Assembly (NCBI GenBank): GCA_021790385.1
Contig: JAJYDW010000001.1
Location: 93,651 to 157,650 of the forward strand
Reading direction: 5' to 3'
Source of the DNA: Planctomycetota bacterium
GTDB lineage: Bacteria > Planctomycetota > Phycisphaerae > WQYP01
DNA: 64,000 bases
Part shown: piece after piece, positions 40,878 to 50,884 of the stretch
How positions within the stretch are numbered: the stretch's first letter is position 1
How the letters are laid out: each line of letters begins with the position of its first letter
Program-made: the position numbers and the translations under genes
Notes under the pieces: model-generated
Database searches by the model: none
What the model was told of the DNA's origin: nothing
The model's input: only the letters and a program-made list of their open reading frames with translations

Positions 40878-41852
40878 TCAGGCCGCGGCCTGTGTGGTTC
40901 CCGGATCAGTAATCTGGACGAAGAATTCCTCAAGTGTGGCTCCGCCGATTCTCATTTCACGCAAGGCCCAGCCCCGTTGCACCACCAAGGCGGCAATTTG
41001 TTCGCGCAGTTGGGCATCCAACCTCCCCACTACCGCCAGCGATTGCACTGGCCCATCTGCAAGTACCTGCACTTTTTCCACGCCGGGCAGTGCTTTGATG
41101 GCGCTAAGCACCTGGTCTGCCGGCCCGCGCACTTCCACAAGCAATCGGGCTCCAGCGGCACCAGCGCGGGCACATTGCTGTTTGAGTTCATCGGGCGTAC
41201 CCTGGGCCAGAATTTTACCGCGACCAATAATAATGACGCGCTGACAGACCAGTTCCACCTCGGAAAGAATATGGGTGGAAAGCAGCACGGTATGGCGGCC
41301 GGCCAATTCCGCGATGAGTTTCCGGGCTTCGCGGATTTGGGATGGATCCAGGCCGACGGTGGGTTCGTCAAGCACCAGCACCGGGGGATTGTGCAGCAGG
41401 GCATCGGCAATGCCCAGCCGTTGGCGATAACCCTTGGATAATTTTCCCACCAGCCAGCGCAGGCGATCGGTAAGCCAGCAGCGATCGGCCACCTCGGCGA
41501 TGCGCTGTTTGCGGGCGGTGCGATTCAGGCCGCGCAATTTGCCGCGGTAATCCAGGTATTCCTCCACGCGCATTTCCGGGTACAAAGGGGTATTTTCGGG
41601 CAGATAGCCGATGTTCTGTCGAACCTGAAGCGACTGGCTAAAGACATCAAAACCGGCCACGCGAGCCTGTCCGCTGGAGGGCGGCATGTAACAGGTGAGC
41701 ATGCGGATGGTGGTGGTTTTGCCAGCCCCGTTAGGCCCTAAAAAACCGACCACGCTGCCCTTGGCCACTTCAAAATTTATGTCATCCACCGCCCGGAATC
41801 GACCATAGTCCTTGGTGAGCCGTTGTACTACAATTTCCGCCGCATTTGGCAT
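40878..41852 (-). CDS. ABC transporter ATP-binding protein, GldA-like
   Basis: VVGFLGPNGAGKTTTIRMLTCYMPPSSG, QNIGYLPENTPLYPEMRVEEYL, KLSKGYRQRLGIADALLHNPPVLVLDEPTVGLDP. Confidence 0.94.
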   Translation of the reverse strand: MPNAAEIVVQRLTKDYGRFRAVDDINFEVAKGSVVGFLGPNGAGKTTTIRMLTCYMPPSSGQARVAGFDVFSQSLQVRQNIGYLPENTPLYPEMRVEEYLDYRGKLRGLNRTARKQRIAEVADRCWLTDRLRWLVGKLSKGYRQRLGIADALLHNPPVLVLDEPTVGLDPSQIREARKLIAELAGRHTVLLSTHILSEVELVCQRVIIIGRGKILAQGTPDELKQQCARAGAAGARLLVEVRGPADQVLSAIKALPGVEKVQVLADGPVQSLAVVGRLDAQLREQIAALVVQRGWALREMRIGGATLEEFFVQITDPGTTQAAA

Positions 41853-42084
41853 TACTGCATTGCTCCATCGATTTTCATAAAAACACCGGACTTCCGGGTA
41901 AAGCCCCTTGGGTTAAAGCCCTTCTGCCCCGCATTCAAAGCCGGGCCTTTTCTCTTACCGGTCTTAATACGAATTGTCAACCAAAAGGTTTGGCCCGGGC
42001 CATGTGCCCCCGGGGCTGCCCAGGTACGCCGGCAATCACCGAAAGTTCGCCCGATTGGGGCATGCGCGGACATCGCGGTGCGGC

Positions 42085-43125
42085 TCACCGGACTCTCGTC
42101 ATAGCCTGAAGATTTTCCAGCAGTTGGCACGCTTCTTCGCGGCTGTGAGCCACCACTTCCAGCACGGCTCGCGCCGTGGGTACCTGGTCGATCAACCATT
42201 GCGCCTCGGTTATGGTACTTATGTCATTCCATTGCTGGGTACGGATAGCAAAGTGCCGGTAGGCCTGCTGCCGCTGGTCTATGGGCCGTACTAAATTCAG
42301 GAGCCGTAGATTCGGAATCTTGAGCAAATTATCCCATTGGTGGCGGGAATGAGCGCAACAATGGATGCCGATGCCTCCGAAATGCGAAGAGAGCGTAACC
42401 AGTTCCGGCAGAAACAAGTCAACGAATAATTCCGGGCTGACCACCCCGATTTCATCTTCGGAAAGCGTGAGTCCGCGCGGCATAAGGTAATCCGGATAGT
42501 GGGCTACGTGCTGCCGGCCATAGCGCGAAAACCACTCCTCCAGAAAGGCGGTGAGCAATTGCCGCACTTTGGCGGACAATTCGCGGACCGCCTCCGGTGC
42601 ATCCATAAGGGCCAGATAAAAATCGTTTTTGTCCCAGATCAGAGCGGCGATATCCATGGGACTTTGTACATCAACGGTTCGAACCAGGGCCTGCGGGCCG
42701 GCGCGGCGGCGCAATTCGTCGGCAAATTCAAACTGCCGGGCCAATATGGGAGAGTCAAGTGTGGGCACCCGGATCCGACTGACTTCGGCGGCACTGTGAA
42801 TAACTGGCCGGGCGAAGGGCATATCGTTTTCCGGATAGTGTACCGGGCAACCAAAAGCCTGGGCGAAAAGCTCCGTTCCACCCAGACAGTCCAAGCAGGC
42901 CAGACTGTCATCGGCCAGCCAAGCCATCCGTCCAAGCCCATCGAGGTAATTGTTCCAGGCCCATTCCAGGCGGGCGGCGTCATTTTCCGGGCGCGGCATG
43001 GGCCTGAGTCGCGGTGGATCGGCATAGCGCACTATAAACACATACGGCACTTCGGCCGCACCTGACATGAATTTCTGCCAGCGGCCCACGCGTGCCGCCG
43101 ACCCATGGACTGATGGTGGGGCCAT
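42085..43125 (-). CDS. Uroporphyrinogen decarboxylase (URO-D)-like family protein
   Basis: FARPVIHSAAEVSRIRVPTLDSP, DIAALIWDKNDFYLALMDAPEAVRELSAKVRQLLTAFLEEW, GGIGIHCCAHSRHQWDNLLKIPNLRLLNLV. Confidence 0.7.
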   Translation of the reverse strand: MAPPSVHGSAARVGRWQKFMSGAAEVPYVFIVRYADPPRLRPMPRPENDAARLEWAWNNYLDGLGRMAWLADDSLACLDCLGGTELFAQAFGCPVHYPENDMPFARPVIHSAAEVSRIRVPTLDSPILARQFEFADELRRRAGPQALVRTVDVQSPMDIAALIWDKNDFYLALMDAPEAVRELSAKVRQLLTAFLEEWFSRYGRQHVAHYPDYLMPRGLTLSEDEIGVVSPELFVDLFLPELVTLSSHFGGIGIHCCAHSRHQWDNLLKIPNLRLLNLVRPIDQRQQAYRHFAIRTQQWNDISTITEAQWLIDQVPTARAVLEVVAHSREEACQLLENLQAMTRVR

Positions 43126-43283
43126 GAGCTTGAACTCCGGAAAGATACCGCCGCCCCGGTATTATAACCAGGTTCGGCCCGGTCATTATTGAGCGGCATC
43201 TATAGGCCTTGACTCTGGCCATAGCGCGCCTAGGATTAGGCGGTAAGGCATATGCCGGGCATAGGCCGTAAAAGAGGCTGGAT

Positions 43284-44006
43284 ATGAAAACCCTGATTGC
43301 GGTACCGGTATTTAACGAGCAAAAATACGTTGCGCGGGTGCTGGACCGTATTCTCTCCCACGCCCCGAATGTGCTGGTGGTGGATGACGGTTCTACCGAC
43401 GGCACGTCGGCAATTTTGGTCGGGCGGCGCGATATCACGGTGCATACCCATCCGCAAAATCTTGGTTACGGCGAAAGTATCATCGATGCCTTCGACTATG
43501 CCGCCCGTCATCATTATGACTGGGTGATTACCATGGACTGCGACGAGCAGCATGAGCCGGAGCGCATCGTGGATTTTCTTGCCGCCATTGCCGCGGATGA
43601 TGCCGACATCATCAGCGGCTCCCGCTATTTGCGCCAGGACTGGGGAACTTCAGCGGTACCCCCAGATCGGCGCACCATCAATCAGATAGTTACCGCCATG
43701 ATTGAGCGACACCTGGGGCTGTCGCTGACGGACAGTTTTTGCGGTTTTAAGGCGCATCGGGTTACGGCCATGGAAAAGCTGCACCTGACGGTAAGAGGTT
43801 ATGCCTTCCCGATGCAATTCTGGGTGCAGGCGAAGCGTGCCGGCTTGCGTATTGTAGAATTGCCGGTGGACCTGATATACAACGATCCTACCCGCCATTT
43901 CGGGGGTTTATTGGATAATCCAGATGCGCGACTGCGTCATTATCAAGATGTGTTTTTTGCCGAACTGAAACTGGGGGCAACCCTGCCGATGGCAGCGGCC
44001 AGGTAA
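43284..44006 (+). CDS. Family 2 glycosyltransferase (dolichyl-phosphate mannosyltransferase-like)
   Basis: TLIAVPVFNEQKYVARVLDRIL, VLVVDDGSTDGTSAIL, DWVITMDCDEQHEPERI, DIISGSRYL. Confidence 0.92.
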   Translation: MKTLIAVPVFNEQKYVARVLDRILSHAPNVLVVDDGSTDGTSAILVGRRDITVHTHPQNLGYGESIIDAFDYAARHHYDWVITMDCDEQHEPERIVDFLAAIAADDADIISGSRYLRQDWGTSAVPPDRRTINQIVTAMIERHLGLSLTDSFCGFKAHRVTAMEKLHLTVRGYAFPMQFWVQAKRAGLRIVELPVDLIYNDPTRHFGGLLDNPDARLRHYQDVFFAELKLGATLPMAAAR

Positions 44007-44102
44007 ATTATGGATCGGCGGGGCCGGGGCCTCCGCGTGGCCGGCCGGCCAGCCGGTTGGTGCTATTCTCTTTTACTCCGCAGCGTGTATAGTCCATCGT
44101 GC

Positions 44103-45776
44103 ATGAAAAAAAACATCGACTCATCTGCGGATATTTTTCCCTTTACCAACGGGTATATCCGGCCGCGGCCGGACCATATTCTTACGCCGCGCCGGCATGG
44201 TATGGTGCTTTTTGAACCGCCGGCGGCCACTTTGGCTGCGGCGCTGGCAGCACAGCCTGTTCCGGCAGCCACGCCACTGACCAGTTCCGATTTTCGTCGG
44301 CAAGCCCGGGAGGATTTACTCTCCAGTATTCAGGAGCACGCTTTAGCGATTGGGATTGCCGGCCCGACGGCGGACATTCTCACCCGCCCGTGGGTCATCA
44401 CCGGCCACCAGGTGGAATTTTATCATGCGGGTGTGTGGGCCAAGGTGATTGCCGCGGATCATCTGGCACAAATGGCTAACGCCGTGGCGATTGATTTGCT
44501 TGTGGATCATGATGTTTTGTCGCACCTCGGCCTGGAGGTGCCGATGATGGAAAGCGGACACCTGGCCAGGCAGCGGATCACCTGGGATGAACATGCGCCA
44601 TCTGTGGCTGCTGAATTTATTACCGCCCCGCCCCCTCTAAAACGGCAGCGCTGGATAGATGCGATCAACTCTACCTCGCTGTTGAAAAGCGATGCGTGGA
44701 AGGATTTTGCTTCCCGGCTGTACGCCGGACGGGTCGGTGATTACGTAACCTGGTTGAGCCAGGCACGTTTTGGTTTTGAAGCGTCGTTGGGACTCAAGGT
44801 CTGGCACGCCCCATGCAGCCGACTTTGCCAGAAACCGGCGTGGTTGGGATTTGTAACGGCCTGGATTAGCCAGGCCGAGGCCTGGACTGCACAATACAAT
44901 GCGGCCCTGCATCGCTACCGTGTGGCAAAGCATATTCGCAACACCGCACAACCCATGCCCGATCTGGTTTTATCTGCCCAGACGTTGGAATTGCCATTTT
45001 GGATCTATGGTCCAGGTCAGCCGCGCAGCCGCCTGATAATTTCCCGTGGCCCTGTGCCGTCGTTGATGACACCCGCCGGACCCATTGCGCTGCCAGTCAT
45101 GTGCGATGCAGATTGTTACCAGCAAGGCCAGGCACTAAGCCAGTTGCTGGCCCGACATAACCTGGCCATTCGCCCCCGGGCACTTACGCTGACCATGTTT
45201 GCCCGTCTGGCCCTGGCCAATGTGTTTATCCACGGCATTGGTGGCGCAATTTACGATCAAATTACCGATCATTTAATGGAATCTTTTTTTGGAATAGTAT
45301 CACCGTATGGTTGCGTATCGGCGGGTTGGCTGCTGGATTTGCCGGGCCGGGACGAAAGCCCGGTATCCATTGCTGATTTGCGCTGGCAACATCATCACCT
45401 GCGGCATAATCCACAACTGGCGCTGCCGCGTGAGTATGAGGCGGACCCGGCGGTAAGAGGGTTGCTTCATGCCCGGCTTGAAAATATCCGCATGATTCGT
45501 GATTCCCTGCAGGCGGATCGCCGGGTGGGCCGCGGATGTCGCGATGGCTCCGCTGCGCGTCGGAACTGGTTTCGCCAGTTGCATCAAATCAATGAACAGC
45601 TTCTTATCCGCACTCAACTTGTGCTCAATCAAATTGACCAACAGTTGGCCTGCCTGCATTTGCACGCCGTCGAAATCACCGCCGCGAAATGGCGGGAATA
45701 TTTCTTTGCCTTGCACACCCTGGACTCTTTGCACGCTTTAATCAACGCCATCCGCAAAAATCCCACCACCCCCTGA
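44103..45776 (+). CDS. Uncharacterized protein, possibly distantly related to BshC
   Basis: PWVITGHQVEFYHAGVWAKVIAADHLAQ, LRPRALTLTMFARLALANVFIHGIGGAIYDQITDHLMESFFGI. BshC link is weak and by eye. Confidence 0.6.
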   Translation: MKKNIDSSADIFPFTNGYIRPRPDHILTPRRHGMVLFEPPAATLAAALAAQPVPAATPLTSSDFRRQAREDLLSSIQEHALAIGIAGPTADILTRPWVITGHQVEFYHAGVWAKVIAADHLAQMANAVAIDLLVDHDVLSHLGLEVPMMESGHLARQRITWDEHAPSVAAEFITAPPPLKRQRWIDAINSTSLLKSDAWKDFASRLYAGRVGDYVTWLSQARFGFEASLGLKVWHAPCSRLCQKPAWLGFVTAWISQAEAWTAQYNAALHRYRVAKHIRNTAQPMPDLVLSAQTLELPFWIYGPGQPRSRLIISRGPVPSLMTPAGPIALPVMCDADCYQQGQALSQLLARHNLAIRPRALTLTMFARLALANVFIHGIGGAIYDQITDHLMESFFGIVSPYGCVSAGWLLDLPGRDESPVSIADLRWQHHHLRHNPQLALPREYEADPAVRGLLHARLENIRMIRDSLQADRRVGRGCRDGSAARRNWFRQLHQINEQLLIRTQLVLNQIDQQLACLHLHAVEITAAKWREYFFALHTLDSLHALINAIRKNPTTP

Positions 45777-45843
45777 CCGGACGAGAATTGCTCTGCTGCC
45801 AACCATGCTTCATAATGGAGGTGTTGTGTGCATAGGGCGATAG

Positions 45844-46482
45844 ATGGACGGAGATTCACCAAAATCTGCTGCGGCAACCAGCTCCGAGCCTGGCGACGCC
45901 CCACGTGAGTCTGACTCCCGCTGGGCTTCGCACCTTAAAATGACTCTCGACTGGGCCATGGAACCCCTGGCCCTGGCGGAGGATGATCGGGTTTTGAATG
46001 TACCGTGCGGCCACGGAGAATTTATTGAGCGGATGTTCAATCGCTGGCCGACGGTGGAAATTGTGGGTATTGATGAAAGCCTGCCGCGGCTGACCCGGGC
46101 TGCGGCGAGGAATTTCGGCAGCGGGGTATATCTGATGCAGGCGGGGGCGGGCCGGCTGCCACTGGAAACCAGAAGTCTTGATGCGGCAGTTTGCACCGCC
46201 GCCTTACACTGTATATCGAAACCGGCACCCATGCTGGCGGAAATGCACCGCGTCCTCAAGTCCGGAGGCATCTTGCTGCTCATGGATTGGTGCCACGACT
46301 ATCCGATGCAGCGGAGCCGGGAGCTGGCCCGGCGGTTGGCGCTGCGGCCCTTGGTCGGGCTGCATTCCCTGAAGGGATGCGCTGCGCTTATCACTAAGGC
46401 CGGTTTTACCGTGACGCTGGCAGAGCAGGCCCGGCTGAGTTGGCGCTGGGGAATGATGCGTTTTTTATGTCGCCGCCGGTAA
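45844..46482 (+). CDS. Class I SAM-dependent methyltransferase
   Basis: RVLNVPCGHGEFIERMFNRWPTVEIVGIDES, LDAAVCTAALHCISKPAPMLAEMHRVLKSGGILLLMDW. Confidence 0.87.
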   Translation: MDGDSPKSAAATSSEPGDAPRESDSRWASHLKMTLDWAMEPLALAEDDRVLNVPCGHGEFIERMFNRWPTVEIVGIDESLPRLTRAAARNFGSGVYLMQAGAGRLPLETRSLDAAVCTAALHCISKPAPMLAEMHRVLKSGGILLLMDWCHDYPMQRSRELARRLALRPLVGLHSLKGCAALITKAGFTVTLAEQARLSWRWGMMRFLCRRR

Positions 46483-46524
46483 TCACCAATGGCTGCAGGG
46501 CGGCTGAGTGCGTGTTGGTTCCCA

Positions 46525-47277
46525 TCAGATACGTCGGGCAATGGCCTGCCGGATGGGTGTAACAATCGGACCGATCAGGCGCTCTTCCACCAATGGAACG
46601 CCGATGTCGATCAGATGCCGGTGCAATTCGTGGAGATCGCGGCGGGGACTTTGCCCGGGCCATTGGCGAAGAATTCCGATGACTGCCAGCGGCTCTTCAA
46701 CAAACTGGCCGGTTTTTATCTGTGGTACTGTGGTACGCGGCTGCACGGCAATGCGAAATTGCGTGCGCGTATCGGAGGAGACACTTACGGCCACACTCAC
46801 GCCAAACCCAATGGCCTTGGAATCGGGAACACTTAGCAACTGGCCCAACGTGGTTTCGCCCAACAACGCCTCCGCGATGATCTCGTGGTGGTTCATCTTG
46901 CAGCGGAATTCAAAACCCCAGGCGATTTCCAGGTATTCCATATCAATGGGAGAAATCGACAGGTAATAGGGAGCAGCTTCCAGAACGGCGTTGCTGAAGT
47001 TGTAGGCCGCCTGCGGATCTGACGGGCCGACATACCCGCTGGCCAGAACGTTGGCCCCCTTGGACAGCCAGCGGTACGTACCGGTGTCCGGGTCTTCCCG
47101 CAACATGGGATCGCCTTCACGGTCGCGCTGCACAAAATGATTCAGACCGGGAAAGGTTTTCTGCATGCGCTCGAAAAATGAAACCAGCGTGCCGCGGTCG
47201 GACGGCATCTTCAGCCCGGTACCAAGAATGGTATTGGTATAAAACGTATCACAGAGCGAATTGTAGGATTCAGTCAT
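46525..47277 (-). CDS. Uncharacterized protein
   Basis: Coherent ORF MTESYNSLCDTFYTNTILGTGLKMPSDRGTLVSFFERMQKTFPGL...; upstream extension to 47502 is low-complexity and was excluded. Confidence 0.65.
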   Translation of the reverse strand: MTESYNSLCDTFYTNTILGTGLKMPSDRGTLVSFFERMQKTFPGLNHFVQRDREGDPMLREDPDTGTYRWLSKGANVLASGYVGPSDPQAAYNFSNAVLEAAPYYLSISPIDMEYLEIAWGFEFRCKMNHHEIIAEALLGETTLGQLLSVPDSKAIGFGVSVAVSVSSDTRTQFRIAVQPRTTVPQIKTGQFVEEPLAVIGILRQWPGQSPRRDLHELHRHLIDIGVPLVEERLIGPIVTPIRQAIARRI

Positions 47278-47786
47278 CAATTTTGTTTCGCCTTTGCTTG
47301 CGGCCGTCGTCCCGGTACCGGCTCTTTTAGCTGGGCATGTCGGCCCGGACGGGTGAGCCAACGGATGTACGACAACGCGTACAACCCCATATTGGATATT
47401 GTCCGATTTTGCAGGGTGTTTGTCGAGAGGCATGGGTGTGATCCATTTCCCGGTGATGGTTGGTCCGGGGCGCAAGCGCTGCGTTCCGCCGCCCCGGGCC
47501 AACTATAATAAAGGCGAACCATGGCTGGTTGACTTTATTATCACCGGGGGTATAGAATTTAATAGAAGGTGTGCAGTGATAGCGGCGAAGGTTCTACCCG
47601 TCGGCAGGTGGTGGCCTGGGCAGAAGCGCAGAGAACGGGGCTTGGATTCGTGGATGGTGGAATTCGTGGCGGGAATATGGATACATTAACGCATATCAAT
47701 AAGATTGGGGGAGGGTAAATCCACCCGGAGATTGGCGTGGTTTTGGCCTTTTTTCCCACCAACGAAACGCGGAGGGCCGCCTTGAT

Positions 47787-48302
47787 ATGGTTGCTCCCGC
47801 TAAATTTCCCAATGGCTGCCGCTTGCTGCAGGCATCCATACCGCACAATCTGACCCACGGATCTGCCCTGCGGGTGCCCCGGCTGTACGTTTGCATGATT
47901 GCGGTTGCCGTGGCTAGTACGCTTCCGGCCACCGGTGCCTCGGCGGCGCAGGGTGGCAACCAGGCCGGGCAAAGTATCGCTAACACCCCCAAGGCGGTGC
48001 CGCCTTCATTACCGCCCCACTCCCTGAATTGCCCGGCGAAATTTATCACCGCCCTTGTTCCTGATGGCCACGGCGGGGCGTGGGCGGCATCCGAAGATAG
48101 CGGTATTTATCATTGGAATGCTGCCGCCAAATCTTGGAGGGCCTACAACACCGATAGCTCACCGGGCCTGGTAAGTAACCGTATTTATTCCCTGGCCATT
48201 GATTACCAGGGCCGATTGTGGGTCGGCATGGACCGCCATGGTGGTGTGTCGGAAGCGGGTCACCGCTGCGTACGGGGGGGCGAATGCCATGGTCAGAGCT
48301 GA
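47787..48302 (+). pseudogene. Truncated two-component-regulator-propeller-type protein
   Basis: Signal-peptide-like region then FITALVPDGHGGAWAASEDSGIYHWNAAAKSWRAYNTDSSPGLVSNRIYSLAIDYQGRLWVGMDRHGG (about two propeller blades), then abrupt end at the duplication boundary. Confidence 0.55.
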
Positions 48303-49362
48303 TTTAGATATCGTCCGAGAACGGTGCCAGAGGTTTTGCGTTGTGCTTTCGGTCGTTGCCCTCCTCTCGCCCGTCGCCGTCGGCACGGTGTCGGCAGTTG
48401 CGGGTAGGTCGCCTTTGGTTCCCGCGTCACTATCCAGCGCCGTAGCAGAGCGGCTCCGGCGTTTGGATAACGTCTCAGTCACCTACCGCGAGGTCGTCGA
48501 CTATACACCTACAATAAACCTCCGGCTGCACAAACTGCTCATGGAGAAGCTGCGGAAAAAGTACGGGATTCGCGCCGGGCCGATTCGCCACGGTCATTAC
48601 GCCTCTGTTCGCCGTTTATCCTACCTCCATGGTCGCGTGCTCTACGAGTTTCGTGTGGCTTCCAAGACCATGGCCAAGCTCGCCCCGCCCCGCGGATCGG
48701 GCGTCGGGGAGGTGAAGGTCATCAAGACGTTCACCCCGGAGCGCAGCGAGTGCCTTCGCTACGCGCTTCACGGTAAATTTCCAATTGGTACCATCAAAAC
48801 GGAATCTCCGCTCCCCTGGTCCAGACTCGACGTGGCCCTTGGGTTAAGGGGGGCCGGATCGGAGCATTGGCTCCGGCCATCGGACGTAAGGAAGATGCGC
48901 CTGAATCGGCCGGGCGGTGGCCGCTTCAATCTGGTGCAGAAAAACCCTGGCGCCTACGATTACCGTTGGACTTTCCGGGAGAAACCGCACCTGGAATTGG
49001 TCGGGTTTATGGCTTCCAATGGCGGCGCTGCGTTCATCGGAATCAAGTGCGGTTCCTTCCGCAATGTTCACGGCTTGTGGCTGCCGGAACGCATCAAGGA
49101 AACGGTTTGGCCACTCGGCGGCGGCGGGCGCTCCAGCGAGAACGTACTCATTACGCATATCGCCTACACCGTCGGCTCGCAGTGGAACACTCCGAATCGT
49201 TACCTAATCCTTTTTCCGCAGGGGTCCGCCGTTTTGGATGAGCGGATCGGCCAAAGCTTTCGCATTGAGAGCCGCTCACGCAGGCTCACCGATAAGGCGA
49301 TATTTCATCTTCTGGTGAAATGGGACGGGAGCGAGCAAACAAAAGGGAGTCCGCACCAATGA
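48289..49362 (+). CDS. Secreted protein of unknown function, tandem copy 1
   Basis: MVRADLDIVRERCQRFCVVLSVVALL signal-like start; colinear homologue at 49826..50884; ATGA overlap with following DUF1573 start. Confidence 0.65.
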   Translation: MVRADLDIVRERCQRFCVVLSVVALLSPVAVGTVSAVAGRSPLVPASLSSAVAERLRRLDNVSVTYREVVDYTPTINLRLHKLLMEKLRKKYGIRAGPIRHGHYASVRRLSYLHGRVLYEFRVASKTMAKLAPPRGSGVGEVKVIKTFTPERSECLRYALHGKFPIGTIKTESPLPWSRLDVALGLRGAGSEHWLRPSDVRKMRLNRPGGGRFNLVQKNPGAYDYRWTFREKPHLELVGFMASNGGAAFIGIKCGSFRNVHGLWLPERIKETVWPLGGGGRSSENVLITHIAYTVGSQWNTPNRYLILFPQGSAVLDERIGQSFRIESRSRRLTDKAIFHLLVKWDGSEQTKGSPHQ

Positions 49363-49844
49363 AAATAGCATCAAAAGAAAAAAAGGCGTCGAATTTCAGG
49401 TGGCCCACCCTGCTGGCGGCCACCGCATTGACCTTGGCGGCCATCGCTGCTTACGCAGGCTACCGCTTGGGAACACCGAGCACGGCCCGTGCCCGCGCAC
49501 CATCCGCAGCCAGCCCGCTGCGTGCAGGTGCCATGGCTCTCAATTTCGGCGCGTTCCCATTCGGACAGCACCCGGTGGTACGTTTTATGCTCACCAACAC
49601 GGCGGCCCGACCAATCCAAATAATGCACCTGGTTCCGTCATGCGATTGTATTTCGGCGGCCTGCACGCCGCGTGCTCACGCCGCCGGGCCGATGCGGGAT
49701 GGGGCACCAGATTGGACATTTGGCGCGGCAGCGATCGATATTCAGCAGGATCGTTGCCTCACACGATGGTCCGCCATGGTGGTGTGTCGGAAGCGGGTCA
49801 CCGCTGCGTACGGGGGGCGAATGCCATGGTCAGAGCTGATTTAG
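49359..49844 (+). pseudogene. Truncated DUF1573-type protein, tandem copy 1
   Basis: Nearly identical to the N-terminus of 50881..51678 through PSCDCISA, then unrelated sequence AACTPRAHAAGPMRDG. Confidence 0.75.
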
Positions 49845-50884
49845 ATATCGTCCGAGAACGGTGCCAGAGGTTTTGCGTTGTGCTTTCGGTCGTTGCCCTT
49901 CTTTTGCCCGCCGCCATCAGCGCGGCGGCAGCGGATAAGCCGCCCACTGGTCCAGCACCGTTAATCAGCACCGTGGCCCAGCGCCTGCGGCGGCTGGGTA
50001 ATGTTTCGGCCACCTACCGCGATGTCATCGATTCTAGAGCTACAATAAACCCCCGCCTGTGGAAATTACTTCAGGAGAAAATGCGTAGGAAGTACGGCCT
50101 TCTCCTCGGCCCGGAGAGTCACGGCCGTTACGTCTCCGCACGCCGGTTCTCATACCTCCATGGGTGCGCGCTTTATCAGTTCCGGCTTCTACCGCAGACT
50201 ATTGCCAAGGTCCCGCCGCTTACTATCGGTGATTGGAAGGTCATCAAAACATACACTCCAGAGCGCAGTGAAAGCCTTCGCTACGCGCTTCACGGTAAAT
50301 TTCCAATCGGCGGTATTGAAGCCAGGGACTCGCTTCCATGGTCGGTAATGGACGTTGCGCTGGGGCTAAGGGGCGCCGGGTCTGACCACTGGCTCCGGCC
50401 ATCGGACGTAAAAAAGATGCAATTGATGCGGCTTGCTGGGGGCAGTTTTACTCTGGCCCAGGATAACCGCGGTGCGTACGATTACCGCTGGACATTCCGG
50501 CAAAAGCCCCACTTGGAGTTGGTAAGTGTTGCGGCCTCCATGAAGGGGAAACAACTCATTGCAATCAGGTGCAGCAACTTTCGCAACGTTGACGGGCTTT
50601 GGCTGCCAGAACACATCAAGGAAACGTCTCGGCCATTGGGCTACGGCAGACGTATCAGCCAGACTGTGTCGATTACGCATGTTGTCTACACCGTCGGATC
50701 CCGCTGGAACACCCCTAATCGTTACCTAATCCTTTTTCCGCAGGGGTCCGCCGTTTTGGATGAGCGGATCGGCCAAAGCTTTCGCATCGAAAGCCGGCCT
50801 CGCCGGTTGACAGACAAGGCGATATTTCATCTTCTGGTGAAATGGGACGGAGGTTGGCACAAAAAAGGGGGACCGCACCGATGA
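49826..50884 (+). CDS. Secreted protein of unknown function, tandem copy 2
   Basis: Colinear with 48289..49362 (LRYALHGKFPIG, ALGLRGAGSDHWLRPSDVKKM, TPNRYLILFPQGSAVLDERIGQSFRIES). Confidence 0.65.
   Translation: MVRADLDIVRERCQRFCVVLSVVALLLPAAISAAAADKPPTGPAPLISTVAQRLRRLGNVSATYRDVIDSRATINPRLWKLLQEKMRRKYGLLLGPESHGRYVSARRFSYLHGCALYQFRLLPQTIAKVPPLTIGDWKVIKTYTPERSESLRYALHGKFPIGGIEARDSLPWSVMDVALGLRGAGSDHWLRPSDVKKMQLMRLAGGSFTLAQDNRGAYDYRWTFRQKPHLELVSVAASMKGKQLIAIRCSNFRNVDGLWLPEHIKETSRPLGYGRRISQTVSITHVVYTVGSRWNTPNRYLILFPQGSAVLDERIGQSFRIESRPRRLTDKAIFHLLVKWDGGWHKKGGPHR

Noticed and set aside
37838-41852. Gld-like genes as evidence of gliding motility
   Set aside because: GldA/F/G-type ABC genes are common outside gliding bacteria, and no other gliding genes are seen in the window.
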